Below are positions 1 through 11,633 of a stretch of DNA of 64,000 nt, one piece after another; positions within the stretch are counted from its first letter, which is position 1, and the number at the start of each line of letters is the position of its first letter. The notes under the pieces are model-generated. The model was given only the letters and a program-made list of their open reading frames with translations. It searched no databases and was not told the origin of the DNA. The stretch comes from Amborella trichopoda. Its lineage: Eukaryota; Streptophyta; Magnoliopsida; Amborellales; Amborellaceae. The position numbers and the translations under genes are program-made. Location: contig NW_006496932.1 in NCBI RefSeq assembly GCF_000471905.2, forward strand, positions 827,383-891,382. The letters run 5' to 3'.

Positions 1-400
1 ATATGAGAAAAGTTTCAATAAAGTTGCAACCTAAAAATGTAGAATCACATATGCACCTAAAAAGTCTACCGGAAAGGTTGTTTTAATGTTGAAAAAACCC
101 TCTAATCGATCATCTCGACTTCGAGATGTATGAATATGAAAAAAAGAAGTTTTTGAGTCTCGAAAATAGTGTATCTTGCAACACATTATCTAGACCGTCT
201 ATTTTCAAGATTATCCTATATTTATAGATCTACTTGATTTTAACCATATTTGAATTTTAAAATTTTTTAATTAGGTATGAAAATTAGATTTTAAGATAAT
301 ACTAAAAAAAATTTATAATAAAATTACATGTTATGATAAAATTTTAAAGTGCGCCTTAATTGGATTGTTTATAGTTGCAATCTTACAGAAACCGCACCCT
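1..400 (-). repeat. MITE-like repeat, family 1 (GGTTGCAACC ends)
   Basis: The same roughly 400-bp sequence recurs in the opposite orientation at 3760-4194, partially at 12775-13009, and as a terminal part at 63845-64000. One end carries GGTTGCAACCTTA followed by AAACAATCC; the other carries AAGGTTGTAACCTT and ATAAACTTTTTCC. The interior shares a block with the Rev-comp of TGTGTTGCAAGACACAC. It has no coding capacity. The left edge may be cut by the window. Non-autonomous DNA element is an inference from dispersal, size and inverted ends. Confidence 0.6.
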
Positions 401-3400
401 ACGTATATATGTGTGTGCGCTTGCAAGTTTAGAGCAACTAGCAAAATATATGAATGTACATGTGGGGTGCTTCAAAACCGAATTGTCCCTTTTTATCGCT
501 ATTTTTTTTGTTTTTTGTTTTTTATTTTTTGTTTTTTGTTTTTTGTTTTTTTGATATCGTTGGATTGCACATGAAATTGTGCTCTTACCAATGCACCATA
601 AGGTTGTAAAACCTTTAGGGGCCGTTTGGGTACTGGAAAATCCATTATGGTGAAATGGATTTTTGCGAAATCCTCCAGTTCAGTGACTAGGTGAGCCTAC
701 GAGAGATGAGATGAAATGCAAACAGGTTTAAGTATTGTTGCCCTCTGTTTTACATGGTGCGACTTGATTCATCAGTCTTGATGTGTACTCAAACTATTTG
801 AATAGGTGATTCTTTGCGTTGGTCACAAACCAATATATTCTTTCCCTTCCAAAACCTAGGTTCTTTTCAAGCTATCATCCATGATTCTCTCTACCTATCA
901 CCCCTCCAAACGGTTCCCTCACATATTCAAAACAACCTTCTTTTCTAATTTCTCTAACATCTTTGTTACGACGCGATTTGTTTTTTTAGACAACGTTATG
1001 TAGGAATGAAATTTGAGACGTTGTGCTATGAAAACTCAGCCTTTAACATCTAGAATGGGATTTGAGACGTTGTGTTATGAAAACTCAGCCTTTAACGTCT
1101 TGACCCAAGCCCGATTCCTCTTTTTATTACTACACAACTTCTCAGGCAAAAATACAAAGGCATTGCACCCTAGAATGGCTTTCGGGTGGCTGAAAGGGGC
1201 TTATATTCCTCATAAGCATGTTATAAATTGTTTACCCAAAAACCTGGTTTGTTCAATGGGGAACGGTTTGTTCAAAGTGTTAGCTATGGGTTCTTGCTGG
1301 GTTTCAGTTGGTTCAGGTTAATGAATATGTTATGGGGATTGTTTAAATCAAACTTTCAACATCTATTTTTTCTATAGACCAATGGATGAATCCAAGCAAC
1401 CTTTTAGTAAATCTAAATGATATATTTTTTTTTTTCTTGATATTTTTAAAGTCTTGGAGAACTCAGAGTAGTTTTTCATTTTTCTTGCAGTTCACTAGGA
1501 GCCATCATCATTATCCTAGCCTTTTTGAAATTTTTGGAGGTCAACTACACAAATCTTATTATGTCATTCTGCTATATCAAAGGCTATAGCTTCCATCTTA
1601 CCATAAATTGTCAAAATTAATATTATAAATACTTCATAAGAACTCTCCCTTTACATTTATCACTACCCAAGAAGGTATTATATGAGAAAAATAAAATAAA
1701 ATGTCCCATTGCAATGATTTGATAAAGTATGCAAAATTATTGTAAAGAACTAGGATAATTATAATTATACATTATTTCTCTTAAAAAAATTTTCCAAATG
1801 AGCCAAATGGTCATAATGTATTTTCCATGTTGCATCTAAATGCTATCCAAAAATTAGAAACCTCTTTTCAAGTAATATATTTTGGAAGTAACGTACTTCA
1901 CATGAAATTGATTTCTCCAAACAATACATTCATATTTTCAAGTACCCAAGTGGCCCTAGAGGATTTCATGTCCCCTGACTCTAAGGCCCCTTATAATCTT
2001 TAACTTGAATCAAATTGCACCTCCTATGGTGTTGTGCTAGACCTACGCTGCATATGGATAGCCCACCTAGGTCTACTTTTTTCCATCTTATTGTCTATTG
2101 AAATTACATTTAAACTCCATCGAATGTATTCATTTTGAACTTTATCTTTTCCAGTCTTGTCACTCATCCATCATTCCAAAATCACTTGCATAAGAAAAAT
2201 GATTTAGAGGTTAAAACGTTCCCAAAAATATTTCCCCTCGAAGATGAGATCTGGATCATCCATTAGGGGATCAACAGATTTAGGGTTGGAAGAGCTTAGA
2301 ATTTGTCCTTTTTTTTAAAGTTGTTGAAAGATATTGTTATAAGTCTCCATATGATAAAATTTTTGCATAGTATATGAAGCCTCATATCTTACACTAATAT
2401 CTTGGAGAAGTTTTAGGACTAACCTGTCATGTGCATGCCTAAACCTTGTAAGATGACAACTCATGGCCATACATCCTTCTTCCCCTTCTCTTGAAAAAAC
2501 CCAACCCATCTACCCTCATTGCATGATCAAATTTTACACAATTACAATTGTGTTGATTAAATGGTTTATATGTGGGCTATTTCCTATGAAATAATGAAGG
2601 TCTTCCTCTAAAGTGATTGCATTGGACTGGGCCCGACTAGGCCCGCACCTGGATCGAAATTATGTTAGGTAGGCTCCGTTGAGACTTGCCATGGAATAAT
2701 TGCACAAGCATGGAAGATAAAGCTTTCTATGTGACTCCACTTACACATAAATTATATGTAATCTCATTTTTCAATGGTTTGATCTGAATAGACAACTAAG
2801 ATTGTTCTGAATTGACAGTTTTTATTTTTAGTACTTATTGAGGCACACCTCGAAAAAAAAAAAAAATCTCATAAAAATAAATGATCAAAATCTCAAAAAG
2901 TTTTAGGGGTATCTAGGCAATTTCCTATCAAATAAAATATCTATTATTATTATTATCATGTGTGCCCCTATCAGAGAAAAACATGCTAAAAATTTTGCTG
3001 CAAAATAATTTATAAAATAAAAATTAAAACTAAAACACTCTGAACCGTCAAATCAAGATCGAAGAGCTAATTGTGACTTAAGCCATCCCAATTATCTACC
3101 CATATATAATAGTTGTTAGATATACTTTATTTTGTGGGTGGGATCACGTATAAAGCTTTCCTAACATAAAAACACACATGGGAAAGTAGTTGAGGTCACC
3201 CTATACCTCAGTTGGGTGTTATGCCTTATAAAAACCTTCAAAAAGCACTAACTACTTAAAAAAAAAAACAGGTAAGAGCCTGTCATCCCATTGAATTACC
3301 TAAAAAAACATGAAAACACACATCAAACACTGAAATTAATACAACTCACATAACAGACGAAACAAGACCACAGAGGCCTAGAGACACAGAGGGCATCGCT

Positions 3401-3759
3401 TCAATTTTGTTTTTCCTTTTTTTAATGATAAATGAAGGTGAGACCCATGCAGCATCTAAGAGGTTTCTAATACCTTGAAGATTCCCTAGGTGCCATTGTT
3501 TTTATTTTTATTTTTTTTTTAATGTGATTCCCTAGCTACTTCATTTACATAAAAACAGAAATTTTAATATTATCTTTCTAATATATGTGGTCCACTTGAC
3601 TAACCAACTTCGATCATATCGAACCACCTCCCTAATTGGTGAGCCATTGTTCTCACCCAAATGTTTCATCTTTAAAAAAAAGAAACAAAGGAAAAAAAAA
3701 CATGTCATCTAATTAATTTCATAAATCTTTAACCTATCCCATAAAATAGGAAACTATAA
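401..3759. other. Intergenic DNA, no gene recognised
   Basis: Low-complexity, AT-rich sequence with no recognisable exon. The only clear structure is a direct duplication with a 49-bp period at about 1010-1100 (shared core GAGACGTTGTG) and several poly(A)/poly(T) runs. Short open frames here lack homology that I recognise and have no codon structure typical of a gene. Confidence 0.5.
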
Positions 3760-4194
3760 AGGGTGGAGTTCATATAAGGTTGCAACTTTTTTTTTTTTTT
3801 TTTACAAGTATATAAAGTTGCAACCTCAAACAATCAAACTAAGATACACCTTCAAATTTTACCATAAATATGATTTTGGTGTAAAACATTATTAGGATGA
3901 CTTGAGAATTTACTTTCATATCTAATTATGAAATCTTGAACTCTAAAAATGGCTCAAATCAAGTTGATCTATAAACACTTGAAAATCTAGAAAATAAACG
4001 GTCCAAATAATGTGTTGCAAGACACACTATTTTTAGAATTCAAAATCTTTTTTTCTTTTCATATTCATACATCTCGATATCAAGATGATCAAGTAGAGGG
4101 TTTTTCAACATCAAAACAACCTTTTATGATAGATTTTAGATGTGCATCTTTATTCTACATTTTAAGGTTGTAACCTTTTATAAACTTTTTCCAA
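3760..4194 (+). repeat. MITE-like repeat, family 1
   Basis: Full-length relative of the repeat at 1-400 in reverse orientation. It starts near ATATAAGGTTGCAAC, contains a poly(T) run, the internal block AATGTGTTGCAAGACACAC, and ends with AAGGTTGTAACC and AAACTTTTTCC. A tandem duplication of its right end follows directly. Confidence 0.6.
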
Positions 4195-4345
4195 CTATAA
4201 ATGATATGAAATTCACATACAATAACCAAAACAACCTTTTACGATAGATTTTAGATGTGCATCTTAGTTCCAAATTGTAAAGTTGTAACCTTAAATAAAC
4301 TTTTTCTAACTATAAATGATATGAAATTCACATACAATAACCCTA
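4113..4345 (+). repeat. Tandem duplication of about 115 bp at a MITE end
   Basis: The block beginning AAAACAACCTTTTA(T/C)GATAG and ending GAAATTCACATACAATAACC occurs twice in direct orientation (about 4113-4227 and 4228-4345) with few differences. The unit joins the right end of the family 1 repeat to about 30 bp of flank, so it was duplicated after insertion. Confidence 0.7.
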
Positions 4346-4806
4346 ACTATACGTTATTTTTTAGTTGGTACTCGAGACCAAAATTGTCTGATTTTGTGCA
4401 GCTTCCGTTGCTTTTGCTAGTCCGGCTCCTCCAACACGTATGAGAGTCAGTGATGACTCTTAACACTCCCCCTCAACATTGGCTCTCTTTCATATTTTCT
4501 TTCTGGAAGATGATCTATATCTACCCAAAGGAACTTTCTTTATATAAATAAAATTGATAAACAACTTACTTGGATCTATCCTTAAATCACATGAGGGACT
4601 TAAAATTCCATGTCAAATCCTATTGTCCGAGCTATACAGTGAGAGGCAACCTTGTTAGTCCTCTTTGGTGAGTCTTATTCACCTTGAATGTCTCATTTTC
4701 ATCCTTCCCAAATTTTTTTTTATAGAGAACCATTTTTATTTGTAACTCTTACATTCATTATCTATAGGAGTTGAGATCCAAGTATAACTCCTGTCTTAAT
4801 TCCTTT

Positions 4807-5012
4807 AAGTGCAATAATTAAGATTCACAAGTTGTCACCAAATTGTTAATCCTATGTAATGAGCTAAACATGTCATTAGTCCACTAATGACTCACACTAC
4901 CCTACATTTTTTTTTTTGAGACTGAAACACTAGCCTACACTTAATGACAGATTTAGTTCATTACATAGGATTAACAGTTGGTGACAACTTAATAATCATA
5001 ATTGCCGCACTT
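4807..5012. repeat. Fold-back inverted repeat (61-62 bp arms)
   Basis: The arm at 4807-4868 (AAGTGCAATAATTAAG...ATGAGCTAAA) is the near-perfect reverse complement of 4952-5012 (TTTAGTTCATTACATAGG...CCGCACTT), separated by an 83-bp loop. This is a fold-back MITE-like structure with no coding content. Confidence 0.7.
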
Positions 5013-5077
5013 AAAAAAATTAAGTGCAACAATAGTAGACTAATGACACGTTTAGCCCATTAGTAACTAAACTTATT

Positions 5078-5197
5078 ATTAGTCCATTAATTTTATTTGG
5101 AAAAGACCTACACCATCAAACACCCTAACCTCATGTCATTAGTCCATTAATTTTATTAGGAAAAGACCTACACCATCAAACACCCTAACCTCACGTT
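5078..5197. repeat. 60-bp direct tandem duplication
   Basis: Two copies with an exact 60-bp offset, starting ATTAGTCCATTAATTTTATT and containing GACCTACACCATCAAACACC; only one or two positions differ. The near identity implies a recent duplication. Confidence 0.8.
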
Positions 5198-5599
5198 GAG
5201 GTTCCAAACCCCATCCAATGACTTGTCTTACGGAGTCACTAATGGATGTCCCATTATAAGCCCCCATCAATTGGATAAATTGCATGGAGATCCTTGCCAA
5301 ATGGGACGAGACTCTCCCAATTACGATTAGGATCAAAACCATTCGATTCGGATCAGAAATCGTTCATAACAAGATTTAAAAAAACGGATTGGTGACTCCG
5401 ATCTGCCATCCCAAAAACCATGTCAGACCGGTAGATCAACGATCCGAAACAAATATTATAATTTCTCAAAAATCTAGTTTTTTAGGTTTTTAACAGAAAT
5501 AGTGACAATTGCAGTATGATTTTTCATTATTATGTCAAAAATATATAAATACTTAGAACATGTCTTATGTTGAGTGTTTATTGTCCATTAAATTTATTT

Positions 5600-5850
5600 T
5601 AGGGAAAGTATAAAATGAGGTCATTTACATTTGATATAAGATGGTCACATTAATCTTGACTATTGGATTTGAAATTGGGTGGCTGCAATTATTCCATTGA
5701 CCAAGCTCAAACTTCAAAAGAATTTTTTTCGAACTTTGTAACAGATCCAAGCTATCAAAGTTCACATCAAACAGTAGTAAAGAATTGTGACCACCTTGTA
5801 TCAAAGGTAAATGGTCTCGTTGTATACAATCTTTTTATTTTATAATCAAA
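5600..5850. repeat. MITE-like repeat, family 2 (GGTCATTTA/AAATGGTC ends)
   Basis: The left end reads ATGAGGTCATTTACATTTGA and the right end TCAAAGGTAAATGGTCTCGT, forming imperfect inverted termini. Similar end and interior phrases (GGTCACA.T near one end, TTGTGACC near the other) occur at 8025-8255, 10440-10700 and 63680-63790. No coding capacity. Confidence 0.5.
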
Positions 5851-6725
5851 ACAAAGTTTAAAGTATAACATGACAATGAATGAATCTCTCTAAGGCAATT
5901 TATTTATTGTATTATTATATTAACGTAGGAGTTTTGATTTTTGAAAGAAGCAATATGAAACAAATTTAAAGGAAAAAAGTTTCCATTTAGTGGAATTTAA
6001 ATTTCCTTACTGATTTTTATTTCTCTTATTTTTATTGGTGGTGTTTGCCAGTAGATTTTATACTGCGTCAATCTTTCTTTCTTTCTTTTTTTCTCTACAA
6101 ATGATAATTATTTTTTAATTAATTGTAGAATTTTGTAGAGAGAAAAAAGCTATATGAAATAAATAATCGTGGAATTATTTTATAGATAGATAAATCTACA
6201 TAGAGTGAGTGGATGCCAAGGAGAGAGAGAAATAGGTTGTTAGGGGGAGAGAGAGGCCACGGGGGAATTAATTTGTAGAGAGAAAGATATATAAGGAGAG
6301 AGATTGTTAGAGAGAGATAAATGTCATTGACCATATGATAAGTGTCCCAACTCCCAAGTGATTACAAGTGGGCCCACAATGATGTTTATTTTTTATAATT
6401 TTAAAAGCTGCAAATTTTAAATTGAACATTGTCAGTATGTGAACTGATGATGTGTCAGTGAACCAATGACGTGGTTCATCGATCCTGATCCTAAACGGAT
6501 GACATGTTAGCGAGCCAAATGACGTGTTTTACAACGATCTGGATCCTTTTATATATCGAGATTCGAATGATTTTTTTTTTTAAGTCAAACCAACCGGTTC
6601 TATCAAAAAAACCATATTGGCACGTCACCAATTCACATGGTGACAATTTTCAATATAACGTTTGCAACTTTTTAGCTCTCGTCCCACATTGCTTTTAAAT
6701 ATGGGTTTTATTAAGCAATATCATT

Positions 6726-7248
6726 TGGTGGTGTAGATCTTTAAAGTGCCTAATATTTTTTGACATTAAACTATCTGCTCTCATCCCACATTGTTTTTAA
6801 ATATTGGTTTTGTTCCTTAAAGTGCTTAATATTTTTTGACATTAAAATATCTTTGAATTATAATACAAAATTTTTCAAGTAAAGGCATTTTTGGTCATTT
6901 AGAAAGGTATAAGAAAATAGTGGTTCTTAGAAGGGTATAAGAAAATAGTAGTTCTTATAAGTGATGTCACACACCATATTAGTGCTGTCCTTGTCCACTA
7001 TTGTGAATAAATGTTTTTGTTTCTATTAAAAAATTTTAGTTTATATTTGATTAATTATTTAAAATATCTCTAAACAAATGTCATTGTCCACTGTTGTGGA
7101 TAAATGTTTTTGTTTTTATTAAAAATTTCTAGTTTATCTTTGATTAATTATTTAAAATATCTTATAATAAAAAATTACTATATTATAAGATAAAGGTATC
7201 TAAATGTCTAAAAATATTAAGCACTTTAAAGATCTACACCAACAAAAC
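6726..7248. repeat. MITE with long inverted termini, about 520 bp
   Basis: The left terminus TGGTGGTGTAGATCTTTAAA and the right terminus TTTAAAGATCTACACCAACA are inverted complements, followed inward by AGTGCCTAATATTTTT and AAAAATATTAAGCACT. Inside, an 80-90-bp block (GATAAATGTTTTTGTTT...TTTAAAATATCT) is tandemly duplicated at about 6990-7162. No coding capacity. Confidence 0.7.
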
Positions 7249-7641
7249 CCTTTAAATATTTGACTTGAGAGCTCATTATAGCAAACCCACTGCTCCAAAC
7301 TTATAGCCACGTGGGAACTTATCATATGCTTCGTGACACTTTTATACCATCTAGGTTCGATGTGGGATTAATGCCTCCATGTCACAATCCTTTTTTTTAA
7401 ACCTTGCTCCCAACATATTTGTTTTCATTACCCGGTGTAATAGGAGAATGTATTTGGGTTTATGAAGATTGGCTTGCGTTTGAAGAGAAGCTTGCTCAAT
7501 GATACGACTTTTGTCGGTGTGAATTTGTGTGAGAGTGAGCAGTTGTGATTTCATGATGCGGTGGATTTATTTGGTTGAGCTTGCAATAATTTGAAGATCA
7601 TGTGCATAGTCAAAGGGGAGTTGTAATATTGAGACCCTAGG

Positions 7642-7890
7642 TAGGGTTGGCAATGGGTTGGGCTTGGGCTAGGCTGGTCTTGGCTCAGGTCCCAATAGGG
7701 TTGGCCCTAGCCTGACCCATCCAAAGGGGCCAGGGCTTAGTCTAACCAAGGCTAAAAAAGAAACAACGATAAATACAAGGCCAGCCATATTATGGCTTTG
7801 GTCCACGCCCAGCCTTATTGGGCCACATTTTTTGGTATAAGCCCTAGTTTTTCAAGCTAGATTGCCGTGACCAGCCCATTGCCAACTCTA
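7642..7890. repeat. GC-richer MITE with TIR TAGGGTTGGCAATGGG
   Basis: Begins TAGGGTTGGCAATGGGTTGG and ends CCAGCCCATTGCCAACTCTA, an inverted pair. The interior is unusually rich in GGCC/GGGC words compared with its AT-rich surroundings. A stray second terminus (CTCATTGCCAACTCTA) occurs at about 7963-7980, suggesting a nested or duplicated end. Confidence 0.65.
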
Positions 7891-8024
7891 ATTATAAGGA
7901 AATATAGTTACGAAAGACATATGAGACCATACACCAATGACTTAGTCAGATTGCCCTGACTAGCTCATTGCCAACTCTACTTCTCAAGACTTAGTTAAAA
8001 AAGGCTCTAAAAGGATGGAAATGT

Positions 8025-8255
8025 AGACAATGAGATCATTTATTTGTGATACAATACAAGGATGTCACATTCATTATTGATAATCAGATGTAAAACCAGA
8101 TTGTTGAATATGTGTCATTGATTGGTCCCAAAGTCAAAAGTAAATTTTTCGAATGTTGTGAGATACTCTAATATATTAGATTTGACATCCATTAGATAAA
8201 AATGACTATGACTTCCTTGTATCAAAAGTAAATGACCTCATAAAACATAATCCCA
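8025..8255. repeat. MITE-like repeat, family 2
   Basis: Starts AATGAGATCATTTATTTGTG and ends CAAAAGTAAATGACCTCAT, imperfect inverted termini matching the element at 5600-5850. It lies about 260 bp beyond the stop codon of the minus-strand phosphopantetheinyl transferase gene. An AATAAA on the minus strand at about 8290-8295 is a possible polyadenylation signal for that gene. Confidence 0.5.
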
Positions 8256-8518
8256 AAAGAACTATGAAATCCAATTCGAAATCCCAACATTTATTGATGA
8301 ATGACATAGGAAGAAGCAATTCATTAGGTACCCTTGTTTGGAATTACCAATTGCACCTGCTTGCAAGAAATTTGAACCATCCATTCAATAGGACTAAAAT
8401 GCAGCCATGAAATGCATATGAAAATGCCTTTTTTTTACTGAAAAATAGACAAGATAAGAAGCAATGCACTATTTACAATATTCACAAATAGAAGAGAGAG
8501 GCCAATTTCTCAAAATCA

Positions 8519-11054
8519 TTAAGACCCTCCTCCATTATTAATGCTATCAAACTCTCCTCTTCTGGATTCTGGAATGAATTCTCTAATATCACAAAGAACA
8601 AAATCCTTGTTTGGGATGTTCAGGGCAGATCTATATTCGCTTTCGTCGAAATCAGTCTTGCATAAGGTTCTTTTGTAACTCTCCACCGCCCTCTTGGGAT
8701 TGCCCCTAGCAACACAAACCTGCCCATCGACAAAAGCATACGAAACGGTAGGAAAATAATGCACCTCTCTCTCTCGCTCTCAAGTTCTACAGCATACAGT
8801 ATTCACAGGGAAACGAACTTACAAAGTGCCTTATATCCAACTCACATAACCAAAACCGCCATTCTTCTGAATCCTCCCCGTCAACTCGGACACGAATTTT
8901 ACCTGAGTCTGTGCGATAGAACTCCAATCTACTCAAATCATAACCAAGACCAATCCCTATAGCCTTAATATATGCTTCCTTTAGACACCAATACCTACAA
9001 TACCATGTCTCAAATGAGAGATCTCTTAAACCTTTTTCTTTCATTTATATATAGATTAGCTATTTTGTGTGTATCTCTATAGTTGCTATTGGACTGCAAA
9101 AGTTTAATTTGCAGAGTACTTCAACATTGGGAGGCACCAACTGATAAGACCCATCAATTATACATACATACATACAAACACATATGTATGTATATATGTA
9201 TGTATATGCACATACATATGCATGCATGTGAGCACACACATGCAGAGCCAATCATACTGGACCAAGTTCTTTGTATAATTGTACATGAACTGAAAACTTT
9301 GGGTACCTGTAAAACTCTGCCATCATTTCAGTTGTACTACCAGCATTCATAATGTTCTTCCATTCCAAACTGGTAAGATGTGAGGAGAAATTTGCGATGA
9401 AGTCCAAGGCATCTTCATATTTTGGAGTATCATGGGAGACAATATCGATACCAACAATGCATAGGGGCTCAGAAGCAATAGCCACATAGTCCCCATGGTG
9501 TGATGCGTTGAAGTTAAAATTTGGAAACTCAAAGTTTTCATGGTTGTGTTCCTGCAAACAAGCAAGATAACTAAAAGATCAGACATTATATGTGACAAAC
9601 ATAAATGAGAATGTAAATACAATCACACAACAATATGAGAGGGAAGGGAGACATGCATTCTATTGTTGGATATTTTAATAGATGAATATGCTAATTATAA
9701 CCAAATCATCCCCAGGTAATCCACTATAGTTTTCATCATAGCAACACCTTGGATCCAAGAACACCATTTCAGCGTTCATAGCGATCCGCCATCAAATTTG
9801 AATCGACTCCGGTGTATGCGATTTTAGGCCACAGTTATATGGTTCTGCCCACTCGTAAATTTTCTTTGATTAGTTTCATTTTACAAAAGTTGGTTAGTGG
9901 TAGAATGGAAGTTCCATTAAGCCTCTTATGATCGTGGGAAATTCACATCACAATTGCACCAAAAACACCTTACTTCTGTGTAAATATAGCATAACACTGT
10001 CATCCAAATGTGAACTCTTTCATTTATAATAAAATCTTTGCTGAAAGACAGCATTCTACAGCACTTCGGACTTTTGAAACCATAATGATCATCATTGTCG
10101 GACAACACTATGGATGGTCATGCAGATATAGAGTGGAATACAACATGTCCCAATCTGGCAGGCCCCATTTCACTTTCAGAAAACATCATTTCAGTAGATG
10201 GCAATGACACCAATCGACAATGGTTTCCAAAAAGATTACTGTTACACTTTCAGCAAAAATAGCAGTCACACTTGAAAGTTGCAAAAAAACACAACCTAAT
10301 CTCGCTAAGAATCACTTAAGGTTAAATGCAAATTATTGCAAAAACCAAGCAAGATGAAGAAGATTCAATAACTAGCAAATCCCACCTTGAATGCTTCTCA
10401 AATTTCGTTTTTGAATGCAACGGTTTTAGAAATGGAAATATATATGATGAGACTATTTACTTTGGGATTGTTTACATAGAGACCATTTATTTTTTTATAC
10501 ATAAAGGTCACAATCATTCACACTCATTAGATGTCAAATATAATGGCTTGGGATGAGTCACCAAGTCCGATAATTTTTTTTTTTGAGAACTTTGTATTTA
10601 TTGAATGACAATCTTACAACCACCTAATTTGAAATTTAGGAGAAAAAAATAATTGTGACCTCCGTATACAAAAAATAAATGGACTCTTTGTAGACAATCC
10701 CGTTTCATTTTAATAGTCATAATCATTGTCAACTATTGGATGTGAAATTGGATGGCACATCAAGAAAAGTTACTACCTTTTTGTACAAAAAAATAAATGG
10801 TATGGTAGTATACCATACCAAAAGAAATAATCAGATAAACTAACCAGTTTTAGGACCTTTTGTTTTTATGAATGAATCTCCAGCTACAATATAGTGTGAA
10901 TTTTATACAAGGAGGTCATACCAGAGATGGTTTTCCCTCAACAGTGCGCCTTATGATTACGTCCTTGTAGGGAATGCCTAACACTTTGTGCACAAGACCA
11001 TATTGAAGCATTCTGCTAACAAGAGCCCTCTTTCTATCCTCAAATTTCATAAAC
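8519..11054 (-). CDS. 4'-phosphopantetheinyl transferase (Sfp/AASDHPPT type), 5' exon missing
   Basis: Transfers the phosphopantetheine arm of CoA to apo acyl-carrier proteins; plant homologues serve organellar ACP. Exons on the minus strand: 10922-11054 (acceptor GCATAG), 9307-9551, 8823-8994 and 8519-8719; all junctions are GT-AG and keep one frame, giving 249 visible residues. The first visible exon has the family N-terminal block with FEDRKRALVSRML; the second has FNASHHGDYV and the Mg-binding-type motif GIDIVS; the third begins with YWCLKEAYIKAIG, the W-x-x-K-E-A signature of this family. The C-terminal exon ends in a glycine-serine tail and TAA at 8519-8521. The start codon and roughly the first few dozen residues are not seen; the 5' exon probably lies in the run of Ns at 11144-11514. 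It is divergent from the L2HGDH gene. Family assignment is firm; substrate and compartment are not shown by the sequence. Confidence 0.9.
10440..10830. repeat. MITE-like repeats, family 2, inside a PPTase intron
   Basis: The intron between the first and second visible PPTase exons (9552-10921) holds a repeat with ends GAGACCATTTATTTTTT and AAATGGACTCTTTGTAGACA, related to 5600-5850. A second, shorter relative follows at about 10696-10830, where the phrase ACCTTTTTGTACAAAAAAATAAATGGTAT recurs in part. The rest of this intron shows no gene. Confidence 0.45.
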
Positions 11055-11101
11055 CTATGCCGTTGAATCACAACAAATCTGGTCAACATTTAAATTTTCA
11101 A

Positions 11102-11112
11102 TGACCAAGTAA

Positions 11113-11143
<31 letters not shown>

Positions 11144-11514
11144 NNNNNNNNNNNNNNNNNNNNNNNNNNNNNNNNNNNNNNNNNNNNNNNNNNNNNNNNN
11201 NNNNNNNNNNNNNNNNNNNNNNNNNNNNNNNNNNNNNNNNNNNNNNNNNNNNNNNNNNNNNNNNNNNNNNNNNNNNNNNNNNNNNNNNNNNNNNNNNNNN
11301 NNNNNNNNNNNNNNNNNNNNNNNNNNNNNNNNNNNNNNNNNNNNNNNNNNNNNNNNNNNNNNNNNNNNNNNNNNNNNNNNNNNNNNNNNNNNNNNNNNNN
11401 NNNNNNNNNNNNNNNNNNNNNNNNNNNNNNNNNNNNNNNNNNNNNNNNNNNNNNNNNNNNNNNNNNNNNNNNNNNNNNNNNNNNNNNNNNNNNNNNNNNN
11501 NNNNNNNNNNNNNN

Positions 11515-11572
<58 letters not shown>
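11102..11572. repeat. (CT)n microsatellite interrupted by a 371-base assembly gap
   Basis: CT repeats run from about 11115 to 11143, Ns from 11144 to 11514, and CT repeats again to 11572. The tract separates two divergent genes, so it sits in their shared promoter/5'UTR region. Pyrimidine tracts of this type are common in plant 5' regions. The gap size may be estimated rather than measured, and the 5' exon of the minus-strand gene is expected near here. Confidence 0.9.
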
Positions 11573-11575
<3 letters not shown>

Positions 11576-11633
11576 ATTCCTCTAAAAACAAACGTCTTCC
11601 ATTTGATCCTATCTGTCTCTTACTGTTCTCAAA

